From: Methylopila turkensis
Lineage (GTDB): Bacteria; Pseudomonadota; Alphaproteobacteria; Rhizobiales; Methylopilaceae
Length of the DNA: 64,000 bases
Direction of reading: 5' to 3'
Assembly (NCBI RefSeq): GCF_027922325.1
Contig: NZ_BSFL01000002.1
Coordinates: 1 to 64,000, forward strand
Made by a program: the position numbers and the translations under genes. Below, one piece after another: positions 1 to 8,009 of this stretch. The first letter of the stretch is position 1. The number at the start of each line of letters is the position of its first letter. The notes under the pieces were generated by a model. The model saw only the letters and a list, made by a program, of their open reading frames with translations, was not told the DNA's origin and did no database searches.

Positions 1-1
1 A

Positions 2-27
2 CGGCCGCCCAAACAGGCGGCCGTTTT
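2..27 (+). terminator. Rho-independent terminator of a gene left of the window
   Basis: An 8-bp perfect stem (CGGCCGCC at 2-9, GGCGGCCG at 16-23) with a 6-nt loop is followed at once by TTTT. The T run lies on the plus side, so it ends a plus-strand transcript that starts before the window. Confidence 0.75.
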
Positions 28-108
28 GCTTTGACCACGCCAGCAGGAACAGCGCCGACGGAGGTCTAAATCCGTCTCCCCTCGCCTCGCCCAACGCGGC
101 AAAGCCCC

Positions 109-120
109 GCAATTAGTTGC
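109..120. promoter_or_regulatory. Candidate operator, imperfect palindrome GCAATTAGTTGC
   Basis: The 12-mer is the exact reverse complement of the one at 27086-27097, ahead of the DUF971/AprA-like operon. It resembles GGCAACTAATCC at 31949-31960, ahead of the ABC importer. It has the form GCAA-N4-TTGC, a layout typical of dimeric regulators. It sits 85 bases before the amidase start. Function is inferred from recurrence only. Confidence 0.4.
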
Positions 121-205
121 TTCGCCGGCAGGCTCCCTGCGGGACAATGGCTTAAGACCGCCGGCCCCGATCGGGCGCCGGCGCGCGGCCCATGCGCCGC
201 CGGTC

Positions 206-1633
206 ATGCGCGTTGGGAGCAAAAGTTTGGACATCGGTTCTGTCGCGTTCGACTTCGCGTCCGTCCGGGCGAGGCTGGCTGAAGGAGCCGATCCCGTCGC
301 GCTGGTCGCGGAGAGCTGCCGCCGCGCCTCGGCCGTCGCCGACGCCGGCATCTTCACCGCGCTGACGCCGCCGGAGACCGCGCTCGAAAACGCCCTCCGG
401 CTGGCGGCGGAGGCGCGCGCCGGACGCGACCTGCCGCTGCTCGGCCTGACCTTCTCGGTCAAGGACAACATCCATGTGGCCGGGATGGTCACCACGTCGA
501 ACTGTCCGGTGTTCGCGATCGATCCGCAGGAGAGCGCGCCGACGGTGACCGCGCTCGAACAGGCTGGCGCGGTGCTGATCGGCAAAAACACCATGGACCA
601 GTTCGCGACCGGGCTGAACGGCACCCGTTCGCCCGATCCGCTGTGCCGCAACGCCGTCGACCCGGTCTACATCCCCGGCGGATCGAGCTCGGGCTCGGCG
701 GTCGCGGTGGCGCGCGACATCGTCTCGTTCGCGCTCGGGAGCGACACCGGCGGCTCGGGCCGCGTGCCCGCCGCCTGCAACGGCGTCGTCGGGGTGAAGC
801 CGACGATCGGTCTCGTCAGCATGCGCGGCCTCGTGTTCAACAGCCGCTTCTTTGACTGCGTGCCGGTGTTCGCGCGCAGCGTCGCGGACGGCGCCGAGAT
901 CCTGCGCCTGATCGCCGGCTTCGATCCGCTCGACCCCTGGAGCCGGACCGACGCCGGCGCGATCGACCTTAAGCCCCTGCCCCCGGCTTCCGCCCGACTC
1001 GCGGTTCCGCGGGCCGACCAGCTCCGGTTCTTCGGCGACGCCGCGTCCAAAGCCGCCTTCGCCGCGAACCTCGCGGCGCTGCGCGGCCTCGGGCACGAGC
1101 TGGTCGAGATCGACTTCGCGCCGTTCGAGGAGGCCGGGCGTCTCGTGTTCCAGTCCGCCATGGTGGCGGAGCGTCTGGTGGACTATGGCGCGGTCGTCGC
1201 CGAGCGGCCGGAGGGCGTGCACCCGGCGGTGCGCGCGGCGATCGAGCCCGGGCTCTCCTATTCGGCGCGCGACGCCTTCGAGGCGCTCTACCGCATGCGG
1301 GAGCTCAAGCGGGTCGCGGAGATCGCGCTCGCCGACGTCGCCGCGCTGGTGGTCCCGACCGTGCCGACGATCTTCACGATCGACGAGATGCTGGCCGAAC
1401 CGATCGCCCGCAACACGATCATGGGGACCTACACCTATTTCGTGAACCCCATGGATCTCTGCGCCGTCGCGACGCCGGGGGCGCCGCGCGCGGACGGATT
1501 GCCGTCGTCGGTGAGCTTCGTCGGTCTCGCGGGACGAGACGGCGTGGTCGCCGGCCTCGCCGCAGGGTTCGAGCGCACGATGGCTGGAGCGCTGAAGCAA
1601 CCGTCGGCCGGTCTGCGCCGCATACGGGACTGA
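206..1633 (+). CDS. Amidase, allophanate hydrolase-like single domain
   Basis: This 475-residue protein belongs to the amidase signature family, which hydrolyses C-N bonds using a Lys-cisSer-Ser triad. The sequence shows the lysine in FSVKDN (Lys86), the glycine/serine-rich stretch GGSSSGSA (about 158-165) and the nucleophile motif DTGGSGR (Ser184). The surrounding pattern resembles the N-terminal domain of allophanate hydrolase (AtzF/urea amidolyase), but the C-terminal domain that full allophanate hydrolases carry (about 600 residues in total) is missing. No urea carboxylase is adjacent, so an allophanate substrate is unproven and another amide is possible. The ATG at 206 has no obvious Shine-Dalgarno sequence. 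The gene stands alone, with a candidate operator at 109-120. Confidence 0.85.
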   Translation: MRVGSKSLDIGSVAFDFASVRARLAEGADPVALVAESCRRASAVADAGIFTALTPPETALENALRLAAEARAGRDLPLLGLTFSVKDNIHVAGMVTTSNCPVFAIDPQESAPTVTALEQAGAVLIGKNTMDQFATGLNGTRSPDPLCRNAVDPVYIPGGSSSGSAVAVARDIVSFALGSDTGGSGRVPAACNGVVGVKPTIGLVSMRGLVFNSRFFDCVPVFARSVADGAEILRLIAGFDPLDPWSRTDAGAIDLKPLPPASARLAVPRADQLRFFGDAASKAAFAANLAALRGLGHELVEIDFAPFEEAGRLVFQSAMVAERLVDYGAVVAERPEGVHPAVRAAIEPGLSYSARDAFEALYRMRELKRVAEIALADVAALVVPTVPTIFTIDEMLAEPIARNTIMGTYTYFVNPMDLCAVATPGAPRADGLPSSVSFVGLAGRDGVVAGLAAGFERTMAGALKQPSAGLRRIRD

Positions 1634-1709
1634 CGACGCCATCTGGGAACCAGGCCCCGCCTTCCGCGAACCGCGCGCCGTGAATTCACGCCCGGCCCGC
1701 AAAGCAGCT

Positions 1710-2129
1710 TCAGCGATCGCAATACGTAATCAAGCTGAAGTCCGAATCCTGCAACGCCTGATTGCCGCTCCTGTACGAGTAAACCGTCAGCGTATTCTGA
1801 TATGTGGTGATGGTGTAATTGATGTCGAATGCATTCGTGGAGGTCGCGACGCTCGCGCAACCTGTCACATCGCGCCCGAACGTGACGTAGTAGATGCCGA
1901 CCGCGGCTCTCGTAGACGAAACGACGCCGGCTCCCCCGAGCGACTCCCCTGAGATCGCCACGCGGGCGCTCATCAGCGCCATGCCGCGATCGGTCGAAGA
2001 CGGCGTGGTGGCCGCTCGCGCTCCGCCCGACGCGGAGGGAGGGTTGACGCCCGGGGGCTCCGATTTCGTCTGCCCATAGACAGGGCCCGTAAGGCTCACG
2101 ATCGCGAGCGCCGCGAAAAGTCTGTTCAT
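1710..2129 (-). CDS. Secreted two-cysteine protein, paralogue of the gene at 53944
   Basis: This 139-residue protein begins with a Sec signal peptide (MNRLFAALAIVSL, probable cleavage after VYG-Q near residue 19). It continues through a Ser/Pro/Ala-rich linker into a beta-rich domain holding the only two cysteines, one in DVTGCAS and one four residues from the C-terminus (YCDR). The pattern G-x-Y-x-V-x-F-x-R-x-V-x-x-C with a terminal cysteine recalls a domain common in secreted proteins of unknown function; a disulfide is likely. It shares the 11-residue string DRGMALMSARV and the overall layout with the protein at 53944-54303. The ATG at 2129 was chosen because GGGGG stands seven bases upstream and the signal peptide begins there. 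Function unknown. Confidence 0.75.
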   Translation of the reverse strand: MNRLFAALAIVSLTGPVYGQTKSEPPGVNPPSASGGARAATTPSSTDRGMALMSARVAISGESLGGAGVVSSTRAAVGIYYVTFGRDVTGCASVATSTNAFDINYTITTYQNTLTVYSYRSGNQALQDSDFSLITYCDR

Positions 2130-2409
2130 ACGTTTCCCCCGTACGTTTGGGCGCAGGATCGGGGGAAGCCTCACGTCATGCAAGCCAAAAGATGGCCAAA
2201 GATCGCCGACGCCCAGATAAGACGGCGTAGCCTTCGGGCGGAACGTCGAACGACGAAAGCCGATCGTGAGCGGGCGGCGAAGGCTGACGCGACGCCGGCG
2301 GACACCGCCCACGCGCTCCGCAAAAACATGCCGCCTATCGGGAAGTAGTTCCCTGGCGAAGCAGGCGGCGACGCGCTAGCAGCGGTCTCCTCCTGCCGCT
2401 TCGGGCTCC

Positions 2410-2721
2410 ATGATCGCGACCGTTACCCTGCTGGATGGCGAAAGTCCGCCTGAGGGCGAAAGCTACCTTGTCGTCGAGTGGCGCACGAGCGGCGCCGGCG
2501 TGCAGATCGTCCGGGAGCCGCACGGCCTTCGCTATCTCGTGGCGCCCGACAAACACGCCTTCTGGACGGTCGAGGCCCGGCATCTCGCCAAAAGAATGAA
2601 GCTCGGGCGCCTCTACTATGTTGGTTATCCTCGCTCGCCGAGCCGGAGCGCAGGCGCGGGCGATCGGGGCTCCGCCTCGGAACGCCCAGCGGACCTTCGC
2701 GTTAGCGTACGACAACCATAA
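2410..2721 (+). CDS. Possible small hypothetical protein
   Basis: The frame encodes 103 residues. The first 75 have codon use and composition typical of the local genes (MIATVTLLDG start, strand-like segments YLVVEWR and LRYLVAP). The tail after about residue 76 is Ser/Arg/Gly-rich and looks like read-through in a non-coding frame, so a frameshift or a wrong frame is possible. No Shine-Dalgarno sequence precedes the ATG. It could be a decayed gene. No family recognised. Confidence 0.35.
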   Translation: MIATVTLLDGESPPEGESYLVVEWRTSGAGVQIVREPHGLRYLVAPDKHAFWTVEARHLAKRMKLGRLYYVGYPRSPSRSAGAGDRGSASERPADLRVSVRQP

Positions 2722-2859
2722 ACCGACGACGCCGCTGAGCGTCGTGCAGGGCTCGTCGCGCGCGGCCGGCTGTCGCCGCGTCCAGATCAAAGGCTCGCTC
2801 GACGTCGCGATCGTCAAAATCGGAGAGCAAGCGCCCTCCGCCCACAGGAGCGACGACCT

Positions 2860-3051
2860 ATGCGACAACCTCAAAAGCCGTACCGCATCCGGAAGCTTCA
2901 CGATTTTGGCGACCGGTGCTGGGGCGTTGTCGACGCCAACGGCGCTCTCGTCGATGTCGACGGGCTGTCGATGAAGCTGCAGCGGGAGGAAGCCGAGATC
3001 CTCGCCGCGAGGCTCAACGACCCCGAGGACGTCGCGCCGCTCGAAACCTAG
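2860..3051 (+). CDS. Small hypothetical protein (63 aa)
   Basis: A 63-residue frame beginning MRQPQKPYRI is preceded by AGGAG ten bases upstream, a good ribosome binding site. It reads as a compact globular protein: a short strand-turn-strand (GDRCWGVVDANG) followed by an amphipathic helix (LQREEAEILAARLND). It could be a DUF-type accessory protein. No family is recognised and there is no operon partner. Confidence 0.55.
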   Translation: MRQPQKPYRIRKLHDFGDRCWGVVDANGALVDVDGLSMKLQREEAEILAARLNDPEDVAPLET

Positions 3052-3121
3052 CAGACGCTTCGGATCGCTCCCCGAGCGCGTATCGCCGGCGTGTCACGGC
3101 CGGCGGCTTCCCGAGCGTAAC

Positions 3122-4276
3122 TCAGCGTGACGGCGCCTCCGGCGGCTGCGACGCGTAATAGGCCGCGACCGCCTTGATGTCGGCCTTGGTCATCCCGAAG
3201 GCGATCTTGCGCATGATCTCGCGGAACGGTCCGCCGCCGCGGGAGTCGTCCTCCTTCTCCCAGAGCAGAAGCTGCGATTCCAGATAGCTCGCATGCTGTC
3301 CGGCGAGCCTGGGATAGGCCGGGTTGCGGGCCGAGGCCGAAGGCCCGTGGCAGGAGGAGCAAGCCGGCGTGCCGGTGTCCCGCACGCCCTCGCGCGCGAT
3401 TTTTTCGCCGCGCGCGACGAGCGCGGGGTCGGGCGATCCAGCTCCCTCCGGCCGTCCCGGCGTCTGCGCGGCGTAATGCTCGGCGAGCGCCGCGATCTCG
3501 GCGTAAGGGATGCGCGCGGCGGCGGTCTGCATGATCCCGCTGTGGCGCGTCCCTTGCGCGTAAGCCGACAGGGCGTCGTACAGATAGTCTTCGCTCTGGC
3601 CGGCGATGATGGGGAAGGCGTCGCCGTCGCGCCCCATGCCGTCGCGGCCGTGGCAGCGCGCGCAGTCCGCGAGCACGTCAGGCCGCGGCGCCGGCCCCTG
3701 AGGGCCGTGGGCGATCGCGACCAGTCCGCCGACCGCCCCGTCATTCTCCTCGCCCATGGCGAGCCGGGCGTAATCCTGGTCGGACATGCCCGGAAGCTTG
3801 CGCAAGAAGGCGACCACCGCCCAGGCTTCGTCCTCGCGCTCCTCGCTCGAGACCCAGGCCGGCATGCCGCTGAACTTCACGCCGTGCTTCACGATCCAGA
3901 ACAGATGCTTGGGCTCCCAGGTCGGGACCTTCTTCTCGAGATCGGGCGCGACCGGCGACATTTCGTGGATGATCGGCGAGCGCGGCCGCCCCGGCGCGCC
4001 GTGGCAGCTCGCGCAGCCGCTCGCGTAATGCCCGGCGCCGCGGGCGATCAACGCGGGCGAATCGAGATTGTCCGGGGTCTCCACGGCGATGGTGCGCGTC
4101 TTGACCGAGTTGATCATGACGTAGTGCAGGAACCAGTCCGTGATCGCCCAGTGCGGCGTGGTCGCCGCAACGTTGAACAGGCCGGACCATGCGAAGGCGA
4201 GCGCGCCGACCGCGACCGCGCACGCCGCGAGCGCGGCGCGCAGGGGCGTGACGAGGACGTTGATGCGCCACTTCAT
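3122..4276 (-). CDS. Triheme cytochrome c of the caa3 oxidase operon
   Basis: This 384-residue protein has one N-terminal membrane segment (about 10-35) that probably anchors it on the periplasmic side. It carries three CxxCH heme c sites: CASCH (88-92), CARCH (205-209) and CSSCH (306-310). The first third forms one cytochrome c domain and the rest looks like a tandem diheme c4-like unit. It probably passes electrons to the heme c domain of CoxB. It is the last gene of the operon. The ATG at 4276 overlaps the ctaG stop by four bases and is preceded by GGGAGCGG. Heme spacing is intact and no residues look damaged. Confidence 0.88.
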   Translation of the reverse strand: MKWRINVLVTPLRAALAACAVAVGALAFAWSGLFNVAATTPHWAITDWFLHYVMINSVKTRTIAVETPDNLDSPALIARGAGHYASGCASCHGAPGRPRSPIIHEMSPVAPDLEKKVPTWEPKHLFWIVKHGVKFSGMPAWVSSEEREDEAWAVVAFLRKLPGMSDQDYARLAMGEENDGAVGGLVAIAHGPQGPAPRPDVLADCARCHGRDGMGRDGDAFPIIAGQSEDYLYDALSAYAQGTRHSGIMQTAAARIPYAEIAALAEHYAAQTPGRPEGAGSPDPALVARGEKIAREGVRDTGTPACSSCHGPSASARNPAYPRLAGQHASYLESQLLLWEKEDDSRGGGPFREIMRKIAFGMTKADIKAVAAYYASQPPEAPSR

Positions 4277-4899
4277 CGGCCCGCTCCCGGTTCGGCGGCC
4301 CGGTCCTCGCGTAGCAGCCGGGCCGCGAGCGCGAGCCCGCCGGCGAGATAGACCCCGCCGCCGACCAGCAGCATCACGATTCCGCCGAGATGCTGCTGGT
4401 GCAGCGCCTCCGCCGCGCCGCCGTGGTGGGCGGCGTAGAGCGGGACGGTGGTGGTCGACAGCAGCACGCCGAGCAGCGTCATGTGGATCGAGGTCAACAG
4501 CATGCCGATTGTCCCTTGCGCCGCGGCGGGCCGGGAGCCGCCGTGGCCCAGGCATGCGATCCAGAGCCAGAGTCCGGCCAGCAGAAACGACCCCTGCTCG
4601 GCGACATAAAGCAGGCCGTGCGAACGCGCGAGGTCATGGGCCGCCGGCGCGTGCCAGCCCCACACCACCACGAGCTCGACGAGCGAGACCGGAACCGCCG
4701 CGAACAGGGCCGGCCGCGCGACGGAGGGGTCCGAGCGCGTACCAACGAGCCCGAGCGCCAGCAGCGGCGCGGCGACGGCGACGACCGTCATGTGGCTGGT
4801 CATATGCGCCGCGAAGCCATGGCCGAAGGCGGCCTCCGGCAACGGCGACCATGCGAAGGCCAGCGCCGCGCCGCCGGCGACCGTCAGCGCGCCCCTCAT
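4273..4899 (-). CDS. ctaG: Cytochrome c oxidase assembly factor CtaG (caa3 type)
   Basis: A 208-residue, very hydrophobic protein with about six membrane segments. It matches the caa3-type CtaG family rather than the Cox11-type copper chaperone. Conserved His/Met features are visible in the membrane parts (HGFAAHMTSHM, WGWHAPAAHD, HMTLLG). The family is needed for assembly of active caa3 oxidase, probably at the copper step. The start at 4899 overlaps the stop of the upstream small membrane gene, and its own stop overlaps the cytochrome c start, so the three genes are translationally coupled. Confidence 0.85.
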   Translation of the reverse strand: MRGALTVAGGAALAFAWSPLPEAAFGHGFAAHMTSHMTVVAVAAPLLALGLVGTRSDPSVARPALFAAVPVSLVELVVVWGWHAPAAHDLARSHGLLYVAEQGSFLLAGLWLWIACLGHGGSRPAAAQGTIGMLLTSIHMTLLGVLLSTTTVPLYAAHHGGAAEALHQQHLGGIVMLLVGGGVYLAGGLALAARLLREDRAAEPGAGR

Positions 4900-5291
4900 C
4901 GGCAGTCTCCGATGAACACGGCGGGCAGCGCCACGAAGATCACGCCGATGAAGGACAGACCGCACAGCAGGACGGTCGCGAAGCCGAGGAACTGCTGGCG
5001 GTCGTCGAAGGTCGCGTCGTCATAGGGCGGCTCGGCGTCGCCGTCGCCCCAATGCCTCCAGGCCTGTCGGCTCGACCACGCGATCGCCGCGAGCGCCGCG
5101 ACGGTCGCGACCGCGATGACGATCCGGGCGGTGGTTATGTCCGGCCAGCCGCCGCCCGTGAACACGCGCGCATCCGCCATGGCCTTGGCGCATTCGACCG
5201 AAGCCGCGACGTAGCAGACGAGGAAATGAACCGCCCAGACGGTCGGCGCGGTGATCAGCGTGATCAGGTTGGCGCGGGTCGAGGCGATCAT
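4896..5291 (-). CDS. Small membrane protein of the caa3 oxidase operon
   Basis: A 131-residue protein with three predicted membrane helices (about 8-30, 55-75 and 100-125) and a short acidic loop between the second and third (GDGDAEPPYDDATFDD). It sits between the CoxI-III fusion and CtaG with four-base overlaps on both sides. This position is often filled by a subunit IV-like or oxidase-associated protein. No recognised motif identifies it; a structural or assembly role in the oxidase is inferred from context alone. Confidence 0.75.
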   Translation of the reverse strand: MIASTRANLITLITAPTVWAVHFLVCYVAASVECAKAMADARVFTGGGWPDITTARIVIAVATVAALAAIAWSSRQAWRHWGDGDAEPPYDDATFDDRQQFLGFATVLLCGLSFIGVIFVALPAVFIGDCR

Positions 5292-7825
5292 CGGACGGCC
5301 AGCGGAAACAGCGCCAGCACCGCGACGGTGACGGCCATGGTGATGAGCGCGAAATGCCAGAACAGCACGACGTTGTGGATGTCGATGTCGTGCTCGGCGG
5401 TGAGCTTGCGGCCGACCGAACGCGCGAGGCAGTAGAGCGTCATGATCACCCCGACGCCGAGGTGGACCGCGGTCCAGATCGCGATGATCCAGACGGTCGC
5501 GGGATAGACGTGGGAGGTCGGATCGAGGCCGGTGGCGTGCGGGCCCCAGAGCAGCGCCGCGCCGCCGCCGATCGCGAGCACGACGGAGCCCGCCAGCCAG
5601 AAGCGCAAGGCGCCTGGGCTGTCGGCCGCGTTGGCGCGGCGGGCGAGCAGCATCGCGCCCCAGGAGGCGAGGACGAGCGCCATGGCGACGGCCGGCCAGA
5701 ACTGTCCCGGCCCGACGCCCGCGGCCGGCGGGAACGCGCTGGCGTGGATCGTCCAGTAGAAGAAGTAGCCGAAGATCAGGCTGGCGAAGGCCGACATGTC
5801 GCCGATCATGGTGATGAACATCGCCCACCAACCGACCGAGTCCGGCCCGGAGACATAGAGCGGCAGCTTCAGGCCGAGGCCGACGTCCTTCTCCTTCTTC
5901 TCCGGGATGATCGCGGTTCCGGTCCAGAGCCAGATCACGATCGCGATCAGCGCCGCGATCGAGAAGCCGATCGTCAGCGTCCAGGCGTAGAACGTCGCCG
6001 CGATGAAGGCGCCGCCGGTGAGGAAGGCCGCCCCCATGGTGATGAAGGTGTTGCTCGGCACGCGCAGGCACTGGATCGGCCGCGCGTCGAGCACGGAGGT
6101 GATCAGGGTCTCGCGTTTTCCCTCCTCGGCGTCCGGCAGGTAGAACCGCCCCTCATCGTAGTCCCGCACGAAGTTCGGCTGCTGCCAGATGGGGTAGCGC
6201 GTCGAGATGATCGGCACGGTGCGTACGCCCCAATCGCGACCCGGATTCTCCGACAGCCACTCCAGCGTGCCGGCGTTCCAGACGTTGCGCGGGGCGTAGG
6301 GCTCCTTCGACTTCGGCCGGAGGATGTCCCAGGCGACGACCAGCACGCCGGCGGCGAACACGAAGGCGCCGACGGTCGAGACCAGGTTCAGCGTCTCGAA
6401 GCCGAGGCCTTCGGCGTAGGTGAACACGCGGCGCGGCATGCCGCGCAGGCCCGTAATGTGCATCGGCAGGAACGTGACGTTGAAGCCGACGAACAGCAGC
6501 CAGAAGCCGATCTTGCCGAGCCGGTCCGACAGCCGACGGTCCATCACGAAGGGGTAGTAGTAGTAGATGCCCGCGATCAGCGGGAAGAACATGCCGCCGA
6601 TCAGCGTGTAGTGCAGGTGCGCCACCACGAAATGGCTGTCGTGCGCCTGCCAGTCGAACGGCGCCAGCGCGACCATGACTCCCGTCAGCCCGCCGAACAC
6701 GAAGATCGCGAGCGCGCCGACCGCGTAGAGCATCGGCACGGAGTAGATCACTCGTCCGGCGAGCAGCGTCGCCAGGAACACGAAGATCTGCACGCCGGTC
6801 GGGATCGCGACGGCCTCCGACGCCGCCGAGAAGAAGGCGAGCGAGATCGACGGCAACCCGGTCGTGAACATGTGGTGGACCCACAGGCCGAACGACAGGA
6901 AGCCGGTGCCGATCGCGGCCAGCACGATCCAGGAATAGCCGAGGATCGGCCTCTGGGCGAAGGTCGGCACGATCATCGCGAGCAGCGCGATGGCGGGCAG
7001 GAAGATGATGTAGACCTCCGGGTGGCCGAAGATCCAGAACAGATGCTGCCACAGCAGCGGATCGCCGCCCTTGGAGGGATCGAAGAACGGCCAGCCGAAC
7101 ATCCGCTCCATCTCGAACAGGATGTCGCCGGCGATCAGCGGCGGGAAGGCGAACAGGATCATGCCGGCCACCACCAGCACGTACCAAGCATAAAGCGGCA
7201 TCAGATTGATGCGCATGCCCGGCGGACGGCACTTCAGCGTGCCGACGATGAGCTCCACGGCCGCCGCGATCGAGGCTACCTCGATGAAGGAGAGCCCGAG
7301 CAGCCAGACGTCGGCGCCGATGCCGGTCTGCTTGTGGTCGGTCGAGAGCGGCGGATACATGAACCAGCCGCTGTCCGGCGCGGCGTTGAAGAAGATCGAG
7401 CCGCAGACGAACACGCCGCCGAGCAGGAAGCTCCAGTAGCCGAAGGCGGACAGCCGAGGGAACGGAAGGTCGCGCGCGCCCAGCATCTCGGGAAGGATGA
7501 GAATCGCGACCGCCTCGAAGATCGGGATCGCGAACAGGAACATCATCGCCGTGCCGTGCAGCGTGAAGACCTGATTGTAGAAGGTGGCGGAGAGGAAATC
7601 GTTGTCCGGCACGGCGAGCTGCGCGCGGATCAGCAGCCCGAGAACGCCCGCGAACAGGAAGAAGGCGAGCGCCGTCGCCGTGTACCAGATTCCGACCTCG
7701 GAATTGTTGACCGCCGACCAGTAGCGGAAGCCCTTCGGCGTCTCCCACACCTTCTCGAGCCGCGCTTCCTGGGCCTTGCGGAGTTCGGGATCGTCCTGTG
7801 GGGAGGCGAGCGCGGCGTCGGTCAT
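5288..7825 (-). CDS. ctaDE: Cytochrome c oxidase subunit I-III fusion
   Basis: This 845-residue fusion joins heme-copper oxidase subunit I (about 1-540) to subunit III (about 570-845). Subunit I carries the expected ligands: His90 (HGTAMM) and His405 for the low-spin heme, His403 for heme a3, and His268 (GHPEVY, with the cross-linked Tyr272) plus His317/His318 for CuB. Glu270 of GHPEVY and Asp119 at the D-channel entry are present. The K-channel lysine of the usual IPTGVK motif is Gln346 (IPTGVQ), and the D-channel asparagine pair is Ser-Ala (126-127). I-III fusions are known from caa3 oxidases. The ATG at 7825 has AGGAACG upstream. It follows coxB after a palindromic repeat. Confidence 0.93.
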   Translation of the reverse strand: MTDAALASPQDDPELRKAQEARLEKVWETPKGFRYWSAVNNSEVGIWYTATALAFFLFAGVLGLLIRAQLAVPDNDFLSATFYNQVFTLHGTAMMFLFAIPIFEAVAILILPEMLGARDLPFPRLSAFGYWSFLLGGVFVCGSIFFNAAPDSGWFMYPPLSTDHKQTGIGADVWLLGLSFIEVASIAAAVELIVGTLKCRPPGMRINLMPLYAWYVLVVAGMILFAFPPLIAGDILFEMERMFGWPFFDPSKGGDPLLWQHLFWIFGHPEVYIIFLPAIALLAMIVPTFAQRPILGYSWIVLAAIGTGFLSFGLWVHHMFTTGLPSISLAFFSAASEAVAIPTGVQIFVFLATLLAGRVIYSVPMLYAVGALAIFVFGGLTGVMVALAPFDWQAHDSHFVVAHLHYTLIGGMFFPLIAGIYYYYPFVMDRRLSDRLGKIGFWLLFVGFNVTFLPMHITGLRGMPRRVFTYAEGLGFETLNLVSTVGAFVFAAGVLVVAWDILRPKSKEPYAPRNVWNAGTLEWLSENPGRDWGVRTVPIISTRYPIWQQPNFVRDYDEGRFYLPDAEEGKRETLITSVLDARPIQCLRVPSNTFITMGAAFLTGGAFIAATFYAWTLTIGFSIAALIAIVIWLWTGTAIIPEKKEKDVGLGLKLPLYVSGPDSVGWWAMFITMIGDMSAFASLIFGYFFYWTIHASAFPPAAGVGPGQFWPAVAMALVLASWGAMLLARRANAADSPGALRFWLAGSVVLAIGGGAALLWGPHATGLDPTSHVYPATVWIIAIWTAVHLGVGVIMTLYCLARSVGRKLTAEHDIDIHNVVLFWHFALITMAVTVAVLALFPLAVR

Positions 7826-7863
7826 GGATCGTTCCTGCGCTGCGGCTTTACGTGGAGGCCGGG

Positions 7864-7987
7864 CGCCCCCTCACCCGCCGCTGCGCGGCGACCTCTCCCC
7901 GCTGGGGAGAGGTGCGCAACGGCGCCGTTTGTCACCTCTCCCCAGCGGGGAGAGGTCGGAGGGCGCAGCCCTCCGGGTGAGGGGGCG
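7864..7987. repeat. Palindromic intergenic repeat, family A, copy 1
   Basis: About 124 bp with nested inverted repeats. The outer arms are CGCCCCCTCACCC and GGGTGAGGGGGCG. The inner pair is GACCTCTCCCC-GCTG-GGGAGAGGT and its inverse, separated by a short spacer containing GGCGCCGTT. It lies between coxB and the oxidase I-III gene. A second copy is at 35697-35826. Confidence 0.85.
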
Positions 7988-8009
7988 TTACGCACGGACA
8001 GATCCCCGC

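Noticed and set aside
2335..2901. Minus-strand frame of 188 codons
   Set aside because: No ribosome binding site, no homology features and Arg/Ala-rich shadow composition; it lies opposite the two plus-strand small frames.
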